NCBI GenBank assembly: GCA_029267175.1
Contig: JARIDJ010000088.1
Coordinates: 1-48,284 of the forward strand
Origin: Psychrobacter sp.
GTDB taxonomy: Bacteria > Pseudomonadota > Gammaproteobacteria > Pseudomonadales > Moraxellaceae
DNA: 48,284 bases
Reading direction: 5' to 3'
The position numbers were made by a program, and so were the translations under genes. The notes under the pieces are model-generated. The model did not search any database. It had not been told where the DNA came from and saw only the letters and a program-made list of their open reading frames with translations. Of the stretch, positions 24,889 to 34,499 are shown piece after piece; position 1 is the first letter of the stretch, and every line of letters begins with the position of its first letter.

Positions 24889-25875
24889 TCAGACGACTAC
24901 AGCGACTTCGGCCATAATGCGCTGAGCTATAGTCGATGGTGCCTGGCCACTTACTGCATTGGCTGATACAAATCGCTGTCCTAATCGGTGGTCAGTGACC
25001 GCGGCAAATACTGCTTGAATATCCTCAGGCGTCACTTCTTGATGACCTGAGACATAAGCATAAGCTTGCGCGGCGCTTTGTAGCGACAGTACTCCTCGCG
25101 GTGATAGCCCATGATAGTCTTGGCTAACACGGGTCTTGGCGACCAAACGCTGTAAGTAGTCGAGTACGGCATCTGCCACATAAACTTGCTGCACACCGCG
25201 GCGCGCTAGTAGTACCTCTTCAGTGCTTAGTACTGCTGACAGCTTAGCTAATAGCTCGCGGCGATCTTGTCCGCGCAGTAGAGCGCGCTCCGCCTCAAGC
25301 GAGGGATAGCCTAGCGATAAACACATCAAAAACCGATCTAACTGTGATTCTGGTAATGGATACACTCCGGCTTGTTGCAGAGGGTTTTGGGTAGCAATCA
25401 CAAAAAAAGGCTTTGGTAGCGCGTACGACTGCCCATCTTGGGTGACTTGCCGCTCCTCCATTGCCTCAAGTAGCGCACTTTGCGTTTTGGGACTTGAGCG
25501 ATTGATCTCATCGGCTAATAATAACTGCGTAAATATCGGCCCTTTACGAAATTCAAAAGCCATCTTCCCTTGGTCATAAAGTGTCATGCCCAAAATATCA
25601 GCAGGCAGCATGTCATTGGTGAATTGCACTCGACTAAAGCTTAACCCTAATAACTGCGCTAATCCTTGAGCCAGCGTGGTTTTACCCATACCAGGCAAGT
25701 CTTGTAGCAATAGATGTCCTCCGGCTAATACGCAGCTAAGCGCTAGCTTGAGAACTTGCGGCTTATCCAAAACCACCTTATTGAGCTTGCCGAGCAACTG
25801 AGCTATTTGTTGTTGATTGTGCTCATAGTTATCAGCGGCCATAGCTTTGGATGAGTGGGCTACTTCTACGGTCAT
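24889..25875 (-). CDS. MoxR-family AAA+ ATPase
   Basis: 328 residues. Walker A is DLPGMGKTTLA (Lys65 and Thr66). Walker B is LLLADEINRSSPKTQSALLEAMEE. Sensor-1-like FVIATQNP and PLPESQLDRFLM follow, with a C-terminal lid carrying GLSPRGVLSLQ. MoxR ATPases are hexameric chaperones that activate or insert metal cofactors into partner proteins, often with DUF58/VWA proteins. It is the first gene of the moxR / DUF58 / tgpA operon on the minus strand, 86 bp downstream of the cytochrome c gene. Confidence 0.93.
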   Translation of the reverse strand: MTVEVAHSSKAMAADNYEHNQQQIAQLLGKLNKVVLDKPQVLKLALSCVLAGGHLLLQDLPGMGKTTLAQGLAQLLGLSFSRVQFTNDMLPADILGMTLYDQGKMAFEFRKGPIFTQLLLADEINRSSPKTQSALLEAMEERQVTQDGQSYALPKPFFVIATQNPLQQAGVYPLPESQLDRFLMCLSLGYPSLEAERALLRGQDRRELLAKLSAVLSTEEVLLARRGVQQVYVADAVLDYLQRLVAKTRVSQDYHGLSPRGVLSLQSAAQAYAYVSGHQEVTPEDIQAVFAAVTDHRLGQRFVSANAVSGQAPSTIAQRIMAEVAVVV

Positions 25876-25961
25876 AGGCTTGGTATCATAAAAAAAGAGT
25901 GATAAATAATGGCATAAGAGTTATAAATAAGAGCGTTAATAAAGCTTTTATTAAGGCTTAT

Positions 25962-26504
25962 TTATTGAAAATCGGCAGCTGGTTTTTCTGATGCCTCATC
26001 TGATATATCTATAGCCTCATTGGTCATCTGACTAGGCTCACTAGCGTCATTGGCTTGGGCATCTGCCACTATCGTTGGCGCACGCAGCGTTGATAAATAA
26101 GCGATAACATCGGCGCGTTCACTAGCATCGGGCATCGGATCAGCAAGCATTTTGGATTCTGGCATAGCTTGTTCGGCATCTTTTATATAACGATCTAGCT
26201 TTTCGGCATTCCATACCCAGCCTGAGGTTTTCAAGCCTTCGCTATAATCATAATCGTTTAATTGAGCCGCTTTTGCGCCATAAATATTCATCAGCTGCGG
26301 CCCTTTTTTATTGAGTCCCGGGGTGAGCTGATGGCACTGAGCGCAGGCCTCTTCATAAATCAAAGCACCGTTATCCGCGTCCCCTTCGGTATACTCTGGC
26401 AAAGTTACCGCGGCGCGACTATCCGGCGGCAAACGCTCTCCACAAGCACTGAGTAAAAGCATAGCCGTAACGATAATGCTTATTTGACGCATAACAATAG
26501 ACAT
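25962..26504 (-). CDS. Class I cytochrome c lipoprotein
   Basis: About 180 residues. The signal peptide ends in lipobox LLSAC (Cys21), so the protein is membrane-anchored in the periplasm. The single heme site CAQCH has Cys54, Cys57 and His58, and Met residues in MPESKM are candidates for the distal ligand. It shares the monoheme cytochrome c550/c552 layout (GPQLMNIYG, ADVIAYLSTL). The C-terminal 35 residues are Ala/Ser/Asp/Glu-rich and disordered. The ATG at 26504 gives a sensible lipoprotein signal; an in-frame TTG at 26561 adds a hydrophilic leader and is less likely. Electron partner unknown. Confidence 0.87.
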   Translation of the reverse strand: MSIVMRQISIIVTAMLLLSACGERLPPDSRAAVTLPEYTEGDADNGALIYEEACAQCHQLTPGLNKKGPQLMNIYGAKAAQLNDYDYSEGLKTSGWVWNAEKLDRYIKDAEQAMPESKMLADPMPDASERADVIAYLSTLRAPTIVADAQANDASEPSQMTNEAIDISDEASEKPAADFQ

Positions 26505-26581
26505 GAGCGGATCTTTTTTTATAATGATAAGGATAGATGGAGGCTTTAATCGATAATGCAAACCTTCTTAGAAAGACTTTT

Positions 26582-28675
26582 TTAGACTACATTTATAGTA
26601 CTGCTTGGCTCTTCTAGATAATAGCCTTGCAAGTAGCGCGCGCCCACGCTCCAAGACACTGACATCGTCGCGGCATCTTCGATATAGGGCATTAATACAT
26701 CGATATTAATCTTATTGACCTCGGTAATGAGCGACTTAACGGTATCCAAGTTATCATCAGTATGAATATCTTCTACATAATTTTTGGCGATACGTATCAT
26801 ATCAGGCTGCACAAACTCAGCAGTATCAAGAGACTTAGTAGTGCTACCAAAATTATGAATAGCAACTCGGCAATTGATCTTACTAAGCGCTGAGAATTGA
26901 GATTTTGCTATCGTCAAATGATTACGAATATCTTGCTCATTAAACTGTATAGTCAGCGCCCCTGCCGGACCGCCTACCGCTTTGATAATCTGACTAGCGA
27001 CACTAGCCAGCTTTTTATCGACTAATGAGGCGCTAGTTAATTGTACCAAAAGCCTTGCTTGAGGATGAGACTTACGTACCTCGCTGAGCTGTTTAAAAGC
27101 ATTGATAAGCACCCAACGATCTATCTTCTCTAATAAGTTATTAGATTTTGCTACCGACAAAAACTGATCCGGCGTCAATACGGTATTATCAGCATCACCA
27201 AGAGGCAGACGCAAATAAACCTCAAAAAAGTCGCTACGATCAAGAGTTATATCGTAGATAGGCTGGAACATTAGCTCAAAACGATTATTGTTGATAGCGT
27301 TGACTAAATATTCAGCTAAAGCGCTATCGTCATCGGTCGCATGTTTACTCAAATCATAGAAGTGATAAGCATCCCCTTGATTGCTAGTTTCGATACCGAT
27401 ATGGTGAATAGCTTCAAGCGCACGCGCTAATAAGACCCTTGGCTCAGGAGCGTTTCGATCGATTTTTACCACCCCAATACTCGCCGTAGTACTGATAGTG
27501 CGCTTGCCAACGTTGATAAGTGTCTCACTGATACGCTGACGAATGCGTTCAGCTAACTCCTTTAAAGCCTGAGTTGAGGTATCACTAATCAGTACGGTAA
27601 ATGAGGTATCACTAAAGCGGCTAACCGGATAATCAGCCACCAGCTCATCTAGTAAAGCCGCTATTTGTTTGACAGCGGCATCTACTCCCTCTAAGCCCAA
27701 GCTACTACCGATTTTGCCGGTACTATCTAGCTGAATATACAGTAGTCCCGCTTCGCTACCTGACTTAGAGGCTTGGGTGGTTACCTGCTGATGCAAGCTT
27801 GCAAGACGCTCCTCAAAGCCGCGGCGGTTCGTAAGCCCAGTCAAGCTATCAATACGCTCTGCTAATGCTAGTTGCTTATCAATATCAGCGCTACTATTGT
27901 TTTGTTGAATAATAATTTGGGTCACAGGCTCGCCTTCTAAAGTGGCAGTAGCCAGCTGTAGCTTAACCTCAAAGGTACGGCCCTGTTTAGTCTTACTACT
28001 CGAATTAAACTCAACTTGTTCGCGATTGCCTTTATCAAACTGGCGAAGAAAGTGTTTAAACTCTTTTATATTATCAGAGCCCGCTATGAGGTCAATCACT
28101 GGCATGCCAATGATGTCATCCATTGACTCAAAGTTAAACAGCTTAAGATAAGGATCATTAGCAAAAATATGAATTCCTTGATCGATATAAGCCACCGCGC
28201 TTTTAGAATTTTTAATTAACAGATTAGCGCGCTGCTCAGATTCATTAAGTACTTGCTGCAAAGTAGCGATTTGTCGACGGTTACGCAAATTATCGTGTAA
28301 CAAGCGAATCGCTAGCACCACTTGTGTTCTCTCATTAGCTACTAATGCTTTCACCATAGTGCCGTCAATGACCATCGGCAATCCATCATCATTACAAGCT
28401 GCGTCAGCCAACTCCTCGCTTATCAAACCGATTATCGGTAGATCAATATTATGTTGTTGGACAATACTGACAACATCAGTAAAGCTCAAATCGTACGCTC
28501 TACCAAATACTAAGACATCCCAGCTCTGACGTAGCGACTTTAGCAGCTCTTCTTTATCATCCAAAAACCCTAAAGTCACTTCACTATAATAGGCTTTTAA
28601 TAGATTTATCAAACCCTCAGCGTAGAGCTGATCATCGTCTATCACTAATAAATTCAGAGTGGTCTCGGTTCTCAT
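26582..28675 (-). CDS. fimX: FimX-like protein: REC-like, PAS, degenerate GGDEF and degenerate EAL
   Basis: 697 residues. A receiver-like domain (about 1-120; NLLVIDDDQ) has lost its phospho-acceptor Asp (the expected strand end reads WDVLVFGRAYD). A PAS domain (about 145-270; AYIDQGIHIFANDPYLKLF) follows. The GGDEF domain (about 280-430; DSLTGLTNRRGFEERL) has RFSDTSF in place of GG(D/E)EF. The EAL domain (about 450-695) has EVYLRL in place of EAL. Degenerate motifs in this order match Pseudomonas FimX, a cyclic-di-GMP receptor needed for type IV pilus assembly and twitching. The start at 28675 is chosen because AGGA lies 5 nt before it; GTG 28699 and ATG 28687 are alternatives. Confidence 0.8.
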   Translation of the reverse strand: MRTETTLNLLVIDDDQLYAEGLINLLKAYYSEVTLGFLDDKEELLKSLRQSWDVLVFGRAYDLSFTDVVSIVQQHNIDLPIIGLISEELADAACNDDGLPMVIDGTMVKALVANERTQVVLAIRLLHDNLRNRRQIATLQQVLNESEQRANLLIKNSKSAVAYIDQGIHIFANDPYLKLFNFESMDDIIGMPVIDLIAGSDNIKEFKHFLRQFDKGNREQVEFNSSSKTKQGRTFEVKLQLATATLEGEPVTQIIIQQNNSSADIDKQLALAERIDSLTGLTNRRGFEERLASLHQQVTTQASKSGSEAGLLYIQLDSTGKIGSSLGLEGVDAAVKQIAALLDELVADYPVSRFSDTSFTVLISDTSTQALKELAERIRQRISETLINVGKRTISTTASIGVVKIDRNAPEPRVLLARALEAIHHIGIETSNQGDAYHFYDLSKHATDDDSALAEYLVNAINNNRFELMFQPIYDITLDRSDFFEVYLRLPLGDADNTVLTPDQFLSVAKSNNLLEKIDRWVLINAFKQLSEVRKSHPQARLLVQLTSASLVDKKLASVASQIIKAVGGPAGALTIQFNEQDIRNHLTIAKSQFSALSKINCRVAIHNFGSTTKSLDTAEFVQPDMIRIAKNYVEDIHTDDNLDTVKSLITEVNKINIDVLMPYIEDAATMSVSWSVGARYLQGYYLEEPSSTINVV

Positions 28676-28817
28676 AAACTTCCTCATAAATTTTGTCACG
28701 GCGATTAAGGGGTTTTATTTTACTAAATATCGCAGCTTTTATTTTTTATCATACTAGCACAACTCAATATTAATAAGCATAAATTCATGTTAGCTGCGCT
28801 GTTTACAACTAAAGCTT

Positions 28818-29825
28818 TTATGCGTACTTGTAAACATCTATTGGCACTTTAAAGGGTCGATTAGGTAACTCGCGCACCAGCTTAGGAACTAGATAGCCAG
28901 GCAGCTTTGCTAACAGCGCCCAGTATAATTCGATAGCAGCGCGCTCATTGAGGTCAAAATGAGCACCGCCTGCAACTTTATCTAACAGGTGCAAATAATA
29001 AGGCAATACGCCTGCGGCAAACAGCCGCTTACTGAGTGCTACTTGCGTCTGTACATCATCATTAATATCACGCAATAATACCGTCTGATTGAGTAAGGTA
29101 ATACCCGCTGCACGGGCGCGTTGCAGATACTGCGCGGTTAACTCATCAATCTCATTGGCATGATTGCAATGAATAACCATAACGATCTGACAGCGACTGC
29201 TCGCTAATCTCTCAAGCAGTGCTTCATCTAAGCGCTCAGGGATGACCACCGGCAGGCGCGTATGCAAGCGAATAGTCGTTATTTGCGCTATAGCTTCCAA
29301 GATATCGAGCCACTGAAATAGTCTACGATTAGACACGCTAAGCGGATCGCCGCCGCTTAAGATGACCTCATCAATCTCAGGATGCTTATGAATATAGTCA
29401 ATGATAGTATCTTGCACTGATGAGTTAGGCAGATTAGCTTGATAGTCAAAATGCTGACGAAAACAGTAGCGACAATGAATAGCGCAGGCTCCTGTCACCG
29501 TCAATAGCACTCTAGATTGATACTTATGCAGTAAGCCTTTGGTTGGATTATGCGCATTTTCAGCTAGCGGATCGGCGATATAACCACTGATGGCTAGCTG
29601 CTCTTTTTTATCAGGTAGTACTTGTCTGAGTAGGGGATCATTGGCATCGCCTACTCTCATTTTAGCCACAAAAGCGCGAGGAACTCTTAATACAAAATGG
29701 CTTGGCACATAAACATCAGCGCGCAGATGATCAAGCTTTAGCAGCGCTAATAGCTCATCAAGCGAAGTTATGGCAGTGGATAATTGTGTTTGCCAGTTTT
29801 TTTGTATGATTAAATGGTTTATCAT
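28818..29825 (-). CDS. epmB: EF-P beta-lysylation protein EpmB (lysine 2,3-aminomutase-like)
   Basis: 335 residues, radical-SAM enzyme with the CxxxCxxC cluster motif in TGACAIHCRYCFRQHF (Cys114, Cys118, Cys121). DEVILSGGDPLSV and HTRLPVVIPERL are typical of the aminomutase family, and the C-terminus keeps the PLP-binding region (VPKLVRELPNRPFK). EpmB converts L-lysine to (R)-beta-lysine, which EpmA attaches to Lys34 of EF-P. It is divergent from efp with 158 bp between starts, a standard arrangement that supports the assignment. epmA is not in the window. Confidence 0.93.
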   Translation of the reverse strand: MINHLIIQKNWQTQLSTAITSLDELLALLKLDHLRADVYVPSHFVLRVPRAFVAKMRVGDANDPLLRQVLPDKKEQLAISGYIADPLAENAHNPTKGLLHKYQSRVLLTVTGACAIHCRYCFRQHFDYQANLPNSSVQDTIIDYIHKHPEIDEVILSGGDPLSVSNRRLFQWLDILEAIAQITTIRLHTRLPVVIPERLDEALLERLASSRCQIVMVIHCNHANEIDELTAQYLQRARAAGITLLNQTVLLRDINDDVQTQVALSKRLFAAGVLPYYLHLLDKVAGGAHFDLNERAAIELYWALLAKLPGYLVPKLVRELPNRPFKVPIDVYKYA

Positions 29826-29983
29826 GACAACCTAATACTTTGCAGCTAAAAACCGCCATTATACCCTTATCATCATAGTGTGCTAGTGAGCTCTAAAAAT
29901 TTAGCTATTTAGTCTGGTTTTTTATTAACGCCTTTTTATCACTACCCTTTATTATTAGCTGTACCTACTAGGAGTCTGTTCTT

Positions 29984-30556
29984 ATGGCAAGTTTTTCTAC
30001 TAATGAATTCAAAGCCGGTCTAAAAGTAATGCTCGATGGCAACCCTTGCGCCATTATGGAAAATGAGTTTGTAAAGCCCGGTAAAGGGCAAGCTTTCAAC
30101 CGTGTCAAACTACGTAATCTGCGTAGTGGTAAAGTGCTTGAGCAAACCTTTAAATCAGGAGATAGCTTAGAGGCCGCTGATGTGGTCGATACTGAGATGG
30201 ATTATCTATACAACGATGGTGAGTTTTGGCACTTTATGGACTCTGAAAGCTTTGAGCAAATTCAAGCGGATAAGACAGCGATGGGTGATAGCATTAAGTG
30301 GCTAAAAGAGAACAGCAATGCCACTTGTATCATCACCTTATTCAATGGCGTGCCTTTATCTGTTACTCCGCCAAACTTTGTTGAGCTACAGATTACTGAA
30401 ACGGATCCCGGCGTACGCGGTGATACTTCAGGTGGCGGCGGCAAACCTGCTACTCTTGAGACAGGTGCCGTAGTTCGTGTGCCCTTATTTGTACAGCAAG
30501 GGGAAGTGGTTCGGGTTGATACTCGCACTGGCGACTACCAAACGCGCGTAGGTTAA
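29984..30556 (+). CDS. efp: Elongation factor P
   Basis: 190 residues, full-length three-domain EF-P. It rescues ribosomes stalled on polyproline stretches. The modification loop reads VKPGKGQAF with the target Lys34. C-terminal domains carry [21 protein letters not shown] and [25 protein letters not shown], the EF-P signature. The start is supported by AGGAG about 10 nt upstream. Its divergent neighbour epmB makes the beta-lysine used for its modification. A strong hairpin terminator follows. Confidence 0.98.
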   Translation: MASFSTNEFKAGLKVMLDGNPCAIMENEFVKPGKGQAFNRVKLRNLRSGKVLEQTFKSGDSLEAADVVDTEMDYLYNDGEFWHFMDSESFEQIQADKTAMGDSIKWLKENSNATCIITLFNGVPLSVTPPNFVELQITETDPGVRGDTSGGGGKPATLETGAVVRVPLFVQQGEVVRVDTRTGDYQTRVG

Positions 30557-30596
30557 GTCTCTGTAGATTAAATCTCTTAAATGTCATAATTCAAAT

Positions 30597-30632
30597 AAAA
30601 AAGCTTAATCGATTGTCGGTTAAGCTTTTTTA
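30597..30632. terminator. Bidirectional terminator between efp and the hybrid kinase gene
   Basis: Stem AAAAAAGCTTAA (30597-30608) / TTAAGCTTTTTT (30620-30631) with an 11-nt loop and T-tracts on both strands. It serves the convergent efp (plus) and kinase (minus) genes. Confidence 0.88.
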
Positions 30633-30663
30633 TTTGGCTATTTTTTAATGGTTTAAAGCTAGA

Positions 30664-32403
30664 TTAGGATCTCATGGCTTGCTTATACATCAGCCAGTAT
30701 TGTACTAAGGCACTGAGCTGCTCTTTTTTGAAGGGCTTACTACAATAATCTTGCATACCTACTTGTAGATATTTTTCGCGCTCGCCGTCCATAGCATTGG
30801 CTGTCAAGGCAATAATAGGCGGTAAGTCTTCAGCATCGAACATCTCTTGTAGCTTAATGGTGGCCTGAATTCCATCCATAATAGGCATATGATGATCCAT
30901 TAAAATCACATCATAGCGCTTGGGACTGATACAAAATTCGTCAATAGCTTTTTGTCCATCTGTGACATGAGTGACTATATGACCACTATCACGTAGCGCT
31001 TTTTTGGCAATCATAGCATTGACGTTATCATCTTCTACTAGCAGTATCTGACCGCTATAATGCCACTCAGGTTCAACATCGATATGATTAGCTAGTTGCC
31101 AAGCGTTATACTGCTCTTTATCGATAATCTTTAGCGGTAACAGCACTTTAAAGGTAGTGCCTTTGCCTACCACACTATTGGCCCAAATATGTCCGCCCAT
31201 CATCGCTACTAGTGATTTACAAACCGATAATCCCAGACCAGTACCTCCATACAGACGGTGCGTTGATTTGTCTGCTTGATTATACGCATCAAAGATAGCG
31301 TTAAGCGACTCTTCTTTGATGCCCACTCCGGTATCGGTAACTTTGATGCAAAAAGTCATCTCATTGTTATCATCAGCCTTATGAACAATCTCTGTAGCGT
31401 TAGCTATGGTCATAAAATCGTCACAGTCACAATTTGTTGTGGATCTAATATCGATAGAGACGCGGCCCCCTTCTCGAGTGAATTTGATAGCATTACTCAC
31501 TAAATTAGAAAGAATTTGTTTAAGTCGTACCGGATCCCCTTCAACGTAGCAATCAAGTTTTTTATCATAATGATAATCTAAGGTTAAGCCGCGCTGAGAG
31601 GCCTTACCGGCAAACAAATTAACTACCTCGTTACAAACGGCAGCTAAACTCATGGGCACTTTATCTATGGTCATCTTGCCCGCTTCCACTTTGGAGAGAT
31701 CCAAAATACCATTGATAATAACCAGTAAATGATCAGTCGATACTTTTATATTATCAATATAGTTTTTTTGTTCATGCGTCAAAGTAGTCTCATCGAGCAT
31801 ATCAATCATACCGATGATACCGTTCATAGGAGTGCGAATCTCATGACTCATGTTAGCCAAAAAATCTGATTTCATATCATTAGCAAGCTTAGCAAGACGT
31901 TGCTTCTTTTGTAGCTGTAGAGCATCAGCCGCCATCATAGCAAACTGCTGTAAGTGCTTAGCTTGCTCTTGGGTAAAGTCATAATGAGGCTTTGTGTCCA
32001 TTAAACATAAGGAGCCTAAACGGTAAACTCTATTATCCTCGTGCAAAATAATGGGCGCGCCAGCATAAAAACGCAAATTAGGATCGGTGGTGACTAAGCT
32101 ATTATTGATAAAACGTTCATCGACTGATAAATCCTCTACCACAAACACCTCATCAGATAGCACGGTATAGTTACAGACCGCTACACCACGAGTGGTTGTA
32201 CACACTTTTAGCCCATGCGCCGATTTTAGATATTGTGTCTCCTCATCCATAAAGGTGATAGCCACGATAGGTAGACCAAAAAAAGTCTTTACCAAATTAG
32301 TTAGGCGCTCAAAAGTAGGCTCGACATCATCATTAAGCACCTGATACTCATGCAGTTTTGCAATACGAGCTTTTTCGTCTGTAGCTTGCGGATAAGTTGT
32401 CAA
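30664..32403 (-). CDS. Hybrid sensor histidine kinase (GAF - HisKA - HATPase - REC)
   Basis: About 579 residues. A GAF domain (about 20-165; FFGLPIVAITFMDEETQYLKS, FYAGAPIILHEDNRVYRLGSL) precedes the H-box (SDFLANMSHEIRTPMNGIIGM, about 188-205). ATPase motifs follow: N-box LVSNAIKFT, G1 VTDTGVGIKEE and G2 YGGTGLGLSVCKSL. A C-terminal receiver (about 455-575) has Asp in VILMDHHMPIMDG. No membrane segment, so it is cytoplasmic. A TTG at 32403 has GGAG 6 nt upstream; a TTG at 32415 is the alternative. It starts just after the tcdA stop, so they may be co-transcribed. Signal and partner regulator unknown. Confidence 0.88.
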   Translation of the reverse strand: MTTYPQATDEKARIAKLHEYQVLNDDVEPTFERLTNLVKTFFGLPIVAITFMDEETQYLKSAHGLKVCTTTRGVAVCNYTVLSDEVFVVEDLSVDERFINNSLVTTDPNLRFYAGAPIILHEDNRVYRLGSLCLMDTKPHYDFTQEQAKHLQQFAMMAADALQLQKKQRLAKLANDMKSDFLANMSHEIRTPMNGIIGMIDMLDETTLTHEQKNYIDNIKVSTDHLLVIINGILDLSKVEAGKMTIDKVPMSLAAVCNEVVNLFAGKASQRGLTLDYHYDKKLDCYVEGDPVRLKQILSNLVSNAIKFTREGGRVSIDIRSTTNCDCDDFMTIANATEIVHKADDNNEMTFCIKVTDTGVGIKEESLNAIFDAYNQADKSTHRLYGGTGLGLSVCKSLVAMMGGHIWANSVVGKGTTFKVLLPLKIIDKEQYNAWQLANHIDVEPEWHYSGQILLVEDDNVNAMIAKKALRDSGHIVTHVTDGQKAIDEFCISPKRYDVILMDHHMPIMDGIQATIKLQEMFDAEDLPPIIALTANAMDGEREKYLQVGMQDYCSKPFKKEQLSALVQYWLMYKQAMRS

Positions 32404-32417
32404 TACGTTCTCCAAAA

Positions 32418-33287
32418 CTAGTGTGAAGTCAAAGGGTTAGCAGCTGCTTGCACCGTTAGCATTTGCAAAGCTTCACTGACCATTATCATAGCAATCACTG
32501 AGGTAACCACCACTGCCGAACCGTAACCGCCGCAGTTCAAACCAGCCGCCTGACTACTCTTGTCGACACGTGGCGGTTCAGTGGAATAGACGCATTTGAT
32601 GCCAAATCTCTCTTTTAGCTGACTGTTAATGCCTTTTTCATGTCGCAGCTTATTACGCAGTCTTGCTAACAAAGGATCTTGATAGCTGTCTTTTAAGTCG
32701 CTAACGGTAATTTGGCGTGGGTCTATTTTTCCGCCAGCCCCGCCTGCACAAATCAGCTTTAATTTATTAAACCGGCAATGTAGCGCAATCGCAAGCTTAG
32801 CACTCATATCATCGACACAATCTAAGACAATAATAGAGCGCTTATCTGCCAAGGCTTGCTTCATCTGCGCGCGTGTGGGCAGTATTTGTGCAACGTTATC
32901 TGGCGTTAAAAAATCATCCATCAGCTGTAGCTCAATCCTTGGATTAATCTCACGCATACGTGCGCCCATTGTCGCGATTTTACTTTGACCAAAGTGACTA
33001 TCGAGCGCCGGCAGCTGACGATTGACATTGGAGGCAACCAGCACATCCAAATCTACTAAAGTAACGCGACCTACAGCGGTTCGTGCTAAAGCTTCAGCGA
33101 CCCACGAGCCTACGCCGCCTACACCGATGACATAGATGTGCGCGCGCTCAAAGCTAGTAAATGCTTTGGTGCCATAAAGTTTTTGGGTGCCCTGAAAACG
33201 GCGCTGATACTGACTGTCATCAGTCTTTATCTCAGTCGATACTGGTAGATCGCCATCTTGGTTTTTTATAACGGCTTGTTCATTCAT
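32418..33287 (-). CDS. tcdA: tRNA threonylcarbamoyladenosine dehydratase TcdA (CsdL), ThiF-like
   Basis: 289 residues. ThiF/E1-like nucleotide-binding motif IYVIGVGGVGSWVAEALAR (residues about 50-68), then VTLVDLDVLVASNVNRQ and LDCVDDMSAK. The segment CAGGAGGKIDPRQITVSDL is characteristic of TcdA. The enzyme uses ATP to cyclise t6A37 of ANN-decoding tRNAs to ct6A. Length is slightly above the usual 265-270 because of a hydrophilic N-terminal extension. Its partner csdA/csdE genes are not here. Confidence 0.92.
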   Translation of the reverse strand: MNEQAVIKNQDGDLPVSTEIKTDDSQYQRRFQGTQKLYGTKAFTSFERAHIYVIGVGGVGSWVAEALARTAVGRVTLVDLDVLVASNVNRQLPALDSHFGQSKIATMGARMREINPRIELQLMDDFLTPDNVAQILPTRAQMKQALADKRSIIVLDCVDDMSAKLAIALHCRFNKLKLICAGGAGGKIDPRQITVSDLKDSYQDPLLARLRNKLRHEKGINSQLKERFGIKCVYSTEPPRVDKSSQAAGLNCGGYGSAVVVTSVIAMIMVSEALQMLTVQAAANPLTSH

Positions 33288-33371
33288 TCATTAAAACTCT
33301 ATTCGTTAAAACGCTATGGATTAAAATATATTTTGTGCCAAAAACTAGTCTATAGATTATTACTCATCTAC

Positions 33372-34424
33372 TTAGTCTAAAGGATAAGGCCAAGACTGAG
33401 CCAGACTAGCTATACTATTTTGCCAAAGTTGCCGTGCCAAAAGTGCCTTATCTACCTTGAGTAGCTCACTCAAGCTCTCTAATACCCAAGGCAAATTTGC
33501 TGGGACATTACGATTATAGCCTTGCTGATTTTCGTCTTTTTGCCATTCATCATTTGGGCTTTGGCCGCTATTTTTGCCTAATGCCGAGGAATTATCACCA
33601 CTCGTTTGGCACATAATAGGCGTCATATCCGGACAATCAGTCTCTATCACCAGACACTCGATACCATATTCAGCGACAGCGGCTTGAATGGCGCGGCGTA
33701 GTTTTTTGGCGTTGGGGTTGGTTATTTGGCCGGTAACTCCAAGTTTAAAGCCCAATTTAACAAAAGCCTTTGCTTCTTGCTCGCCGCCGCTGAAGCTATG
33801 AGCAATACCGCCTAGCGCCTTAGCATCATAAGCATGCTCTTTTAAGATAGCCAAAGCGTCAGCATGCGCTTTACGGATATGCAGCATCACTGGCAGTTGA
33901 TGCGCCACTGCCATATCCAACTGACTGATAAAAAAACGCTGCTGCTTAGCAAAGTTCTCAGACTTCTTCATCTCTTTAGTAAAAGTATCCAGCCCAATCT
34001 CGCCAATAGCAATAGGACGCTGCTCATCAAGCATTTTTGCCATGGCCTGCAGATGCGCTTCGGTATGCTGCTCAATATAAAAAGGATGTAAACCAAGAGC
34101 GATATGAGCTTTGGGTACTATCGTATCTAGCTGGCTTGCAGCTACTGACTCTACGCTAGTCTTTTCTGACTTGATCTTGGAGTAACCACTAGACTGCAAC
34201 TGTGACTGAGACTCAAAAGACCGCTTAACTTTATAAAGCCTATCAAAATGCCGATATAAATAACCGACTAATACTAGATGTTCAACACCATTTTTATAAG
34301 CACTTTGCGCCTCAATCTCTCTATCTTCATCAAATACTGGCGCATCAAAGTGAGTATGAGTGTCAATCAAAGGATAACGGCTCTGGGCTTGATGCGCTGC
34401 TACAGACTGTGATACATCGGACAT
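33372..34424 (-). CDS. tatD: TatD-family metal-dependent hydrolase (putative DNase)
   Basis: 350 residues. Metal ligands of the TatD family are visible: DTHTHFD (His23, His25), the Glu in IAIGEIGLD, HIRKAH, AHSFSGG and IETDCPDMTP. TatD proteins are cytoplasmic 3'-5' nucleases or related phosphoesterases. The protein is some 80-90 residues longer than usual. Two hydrophilic inserts explain this: Ser/Gln-rich residues near 68-100, and an Asn/Ser-rich one after TPIMCQT near 275-310. AGGAAG precedes the ATG. A short tandem repeat lies just upstream. It could be the YcfH/YjjV type; subgroup not resolved. Confidence 0.87.
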   Translation of the reverse strand: MSDVSQSVAAHQAQSRYPLIDTHTHFDAPVFDEDREIEAQSAYKNGVEHLVLVGYLYRHFDRLYKVKRSFESQSQLQSSGYSKIKSEKTSVESVAASQLDTIVPKAHIALGLHPFYIEQHTEAHLQAMAKMLDEQRPIAIGEIGLDTFTKEMKKSENFAKQQRFFISQLDMAVAHQLPVMLHIRKAHADALAILKEHAYDAKALGGIAHSFSGGEQEAKAFVKLGFKLGVTGQITNPNAKKLRRAIQAAVAEYGIECLVIETDCPDMTPIMCQTSGDNSSALGKNSGQSPNDEWQKDENQQGYNRNVPANLPWVLESLSELLKVDKALLARQLWQNSIASLAQSWPYPLD

Positions 34425-34438
34425 AAATGCTTCCTAAG

Positions 34439-34470
34439 TGGCTTTGTGACTTTGTGGCTTTGTGGCTTTG
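34439..34470. repeat. 8-bp tandem repeat upstream of tatD
   Basis: Four uninterrupted units TGRCTTTG (TGGCTTTG, TGACTTTG, TGGCTTTG, TGGCTTTG), followed by a partial TGACT. It lies 15 bp from the tatD start, in its 5' untranslated region (minus strand). Confidence 0.85.
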
Positions 34471-34499
34471 TGACTGCTAACGTTATTTTGCTACTACTA

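Noticed and set aside
25936..25954. TTAATAAA/TTTATTAA hairpin after the cytochrome c gene as a terminator
   Set aside because: The stem is only A/T and has no T-run immediately after it, so it is weak; read-through to moxR remains possible.
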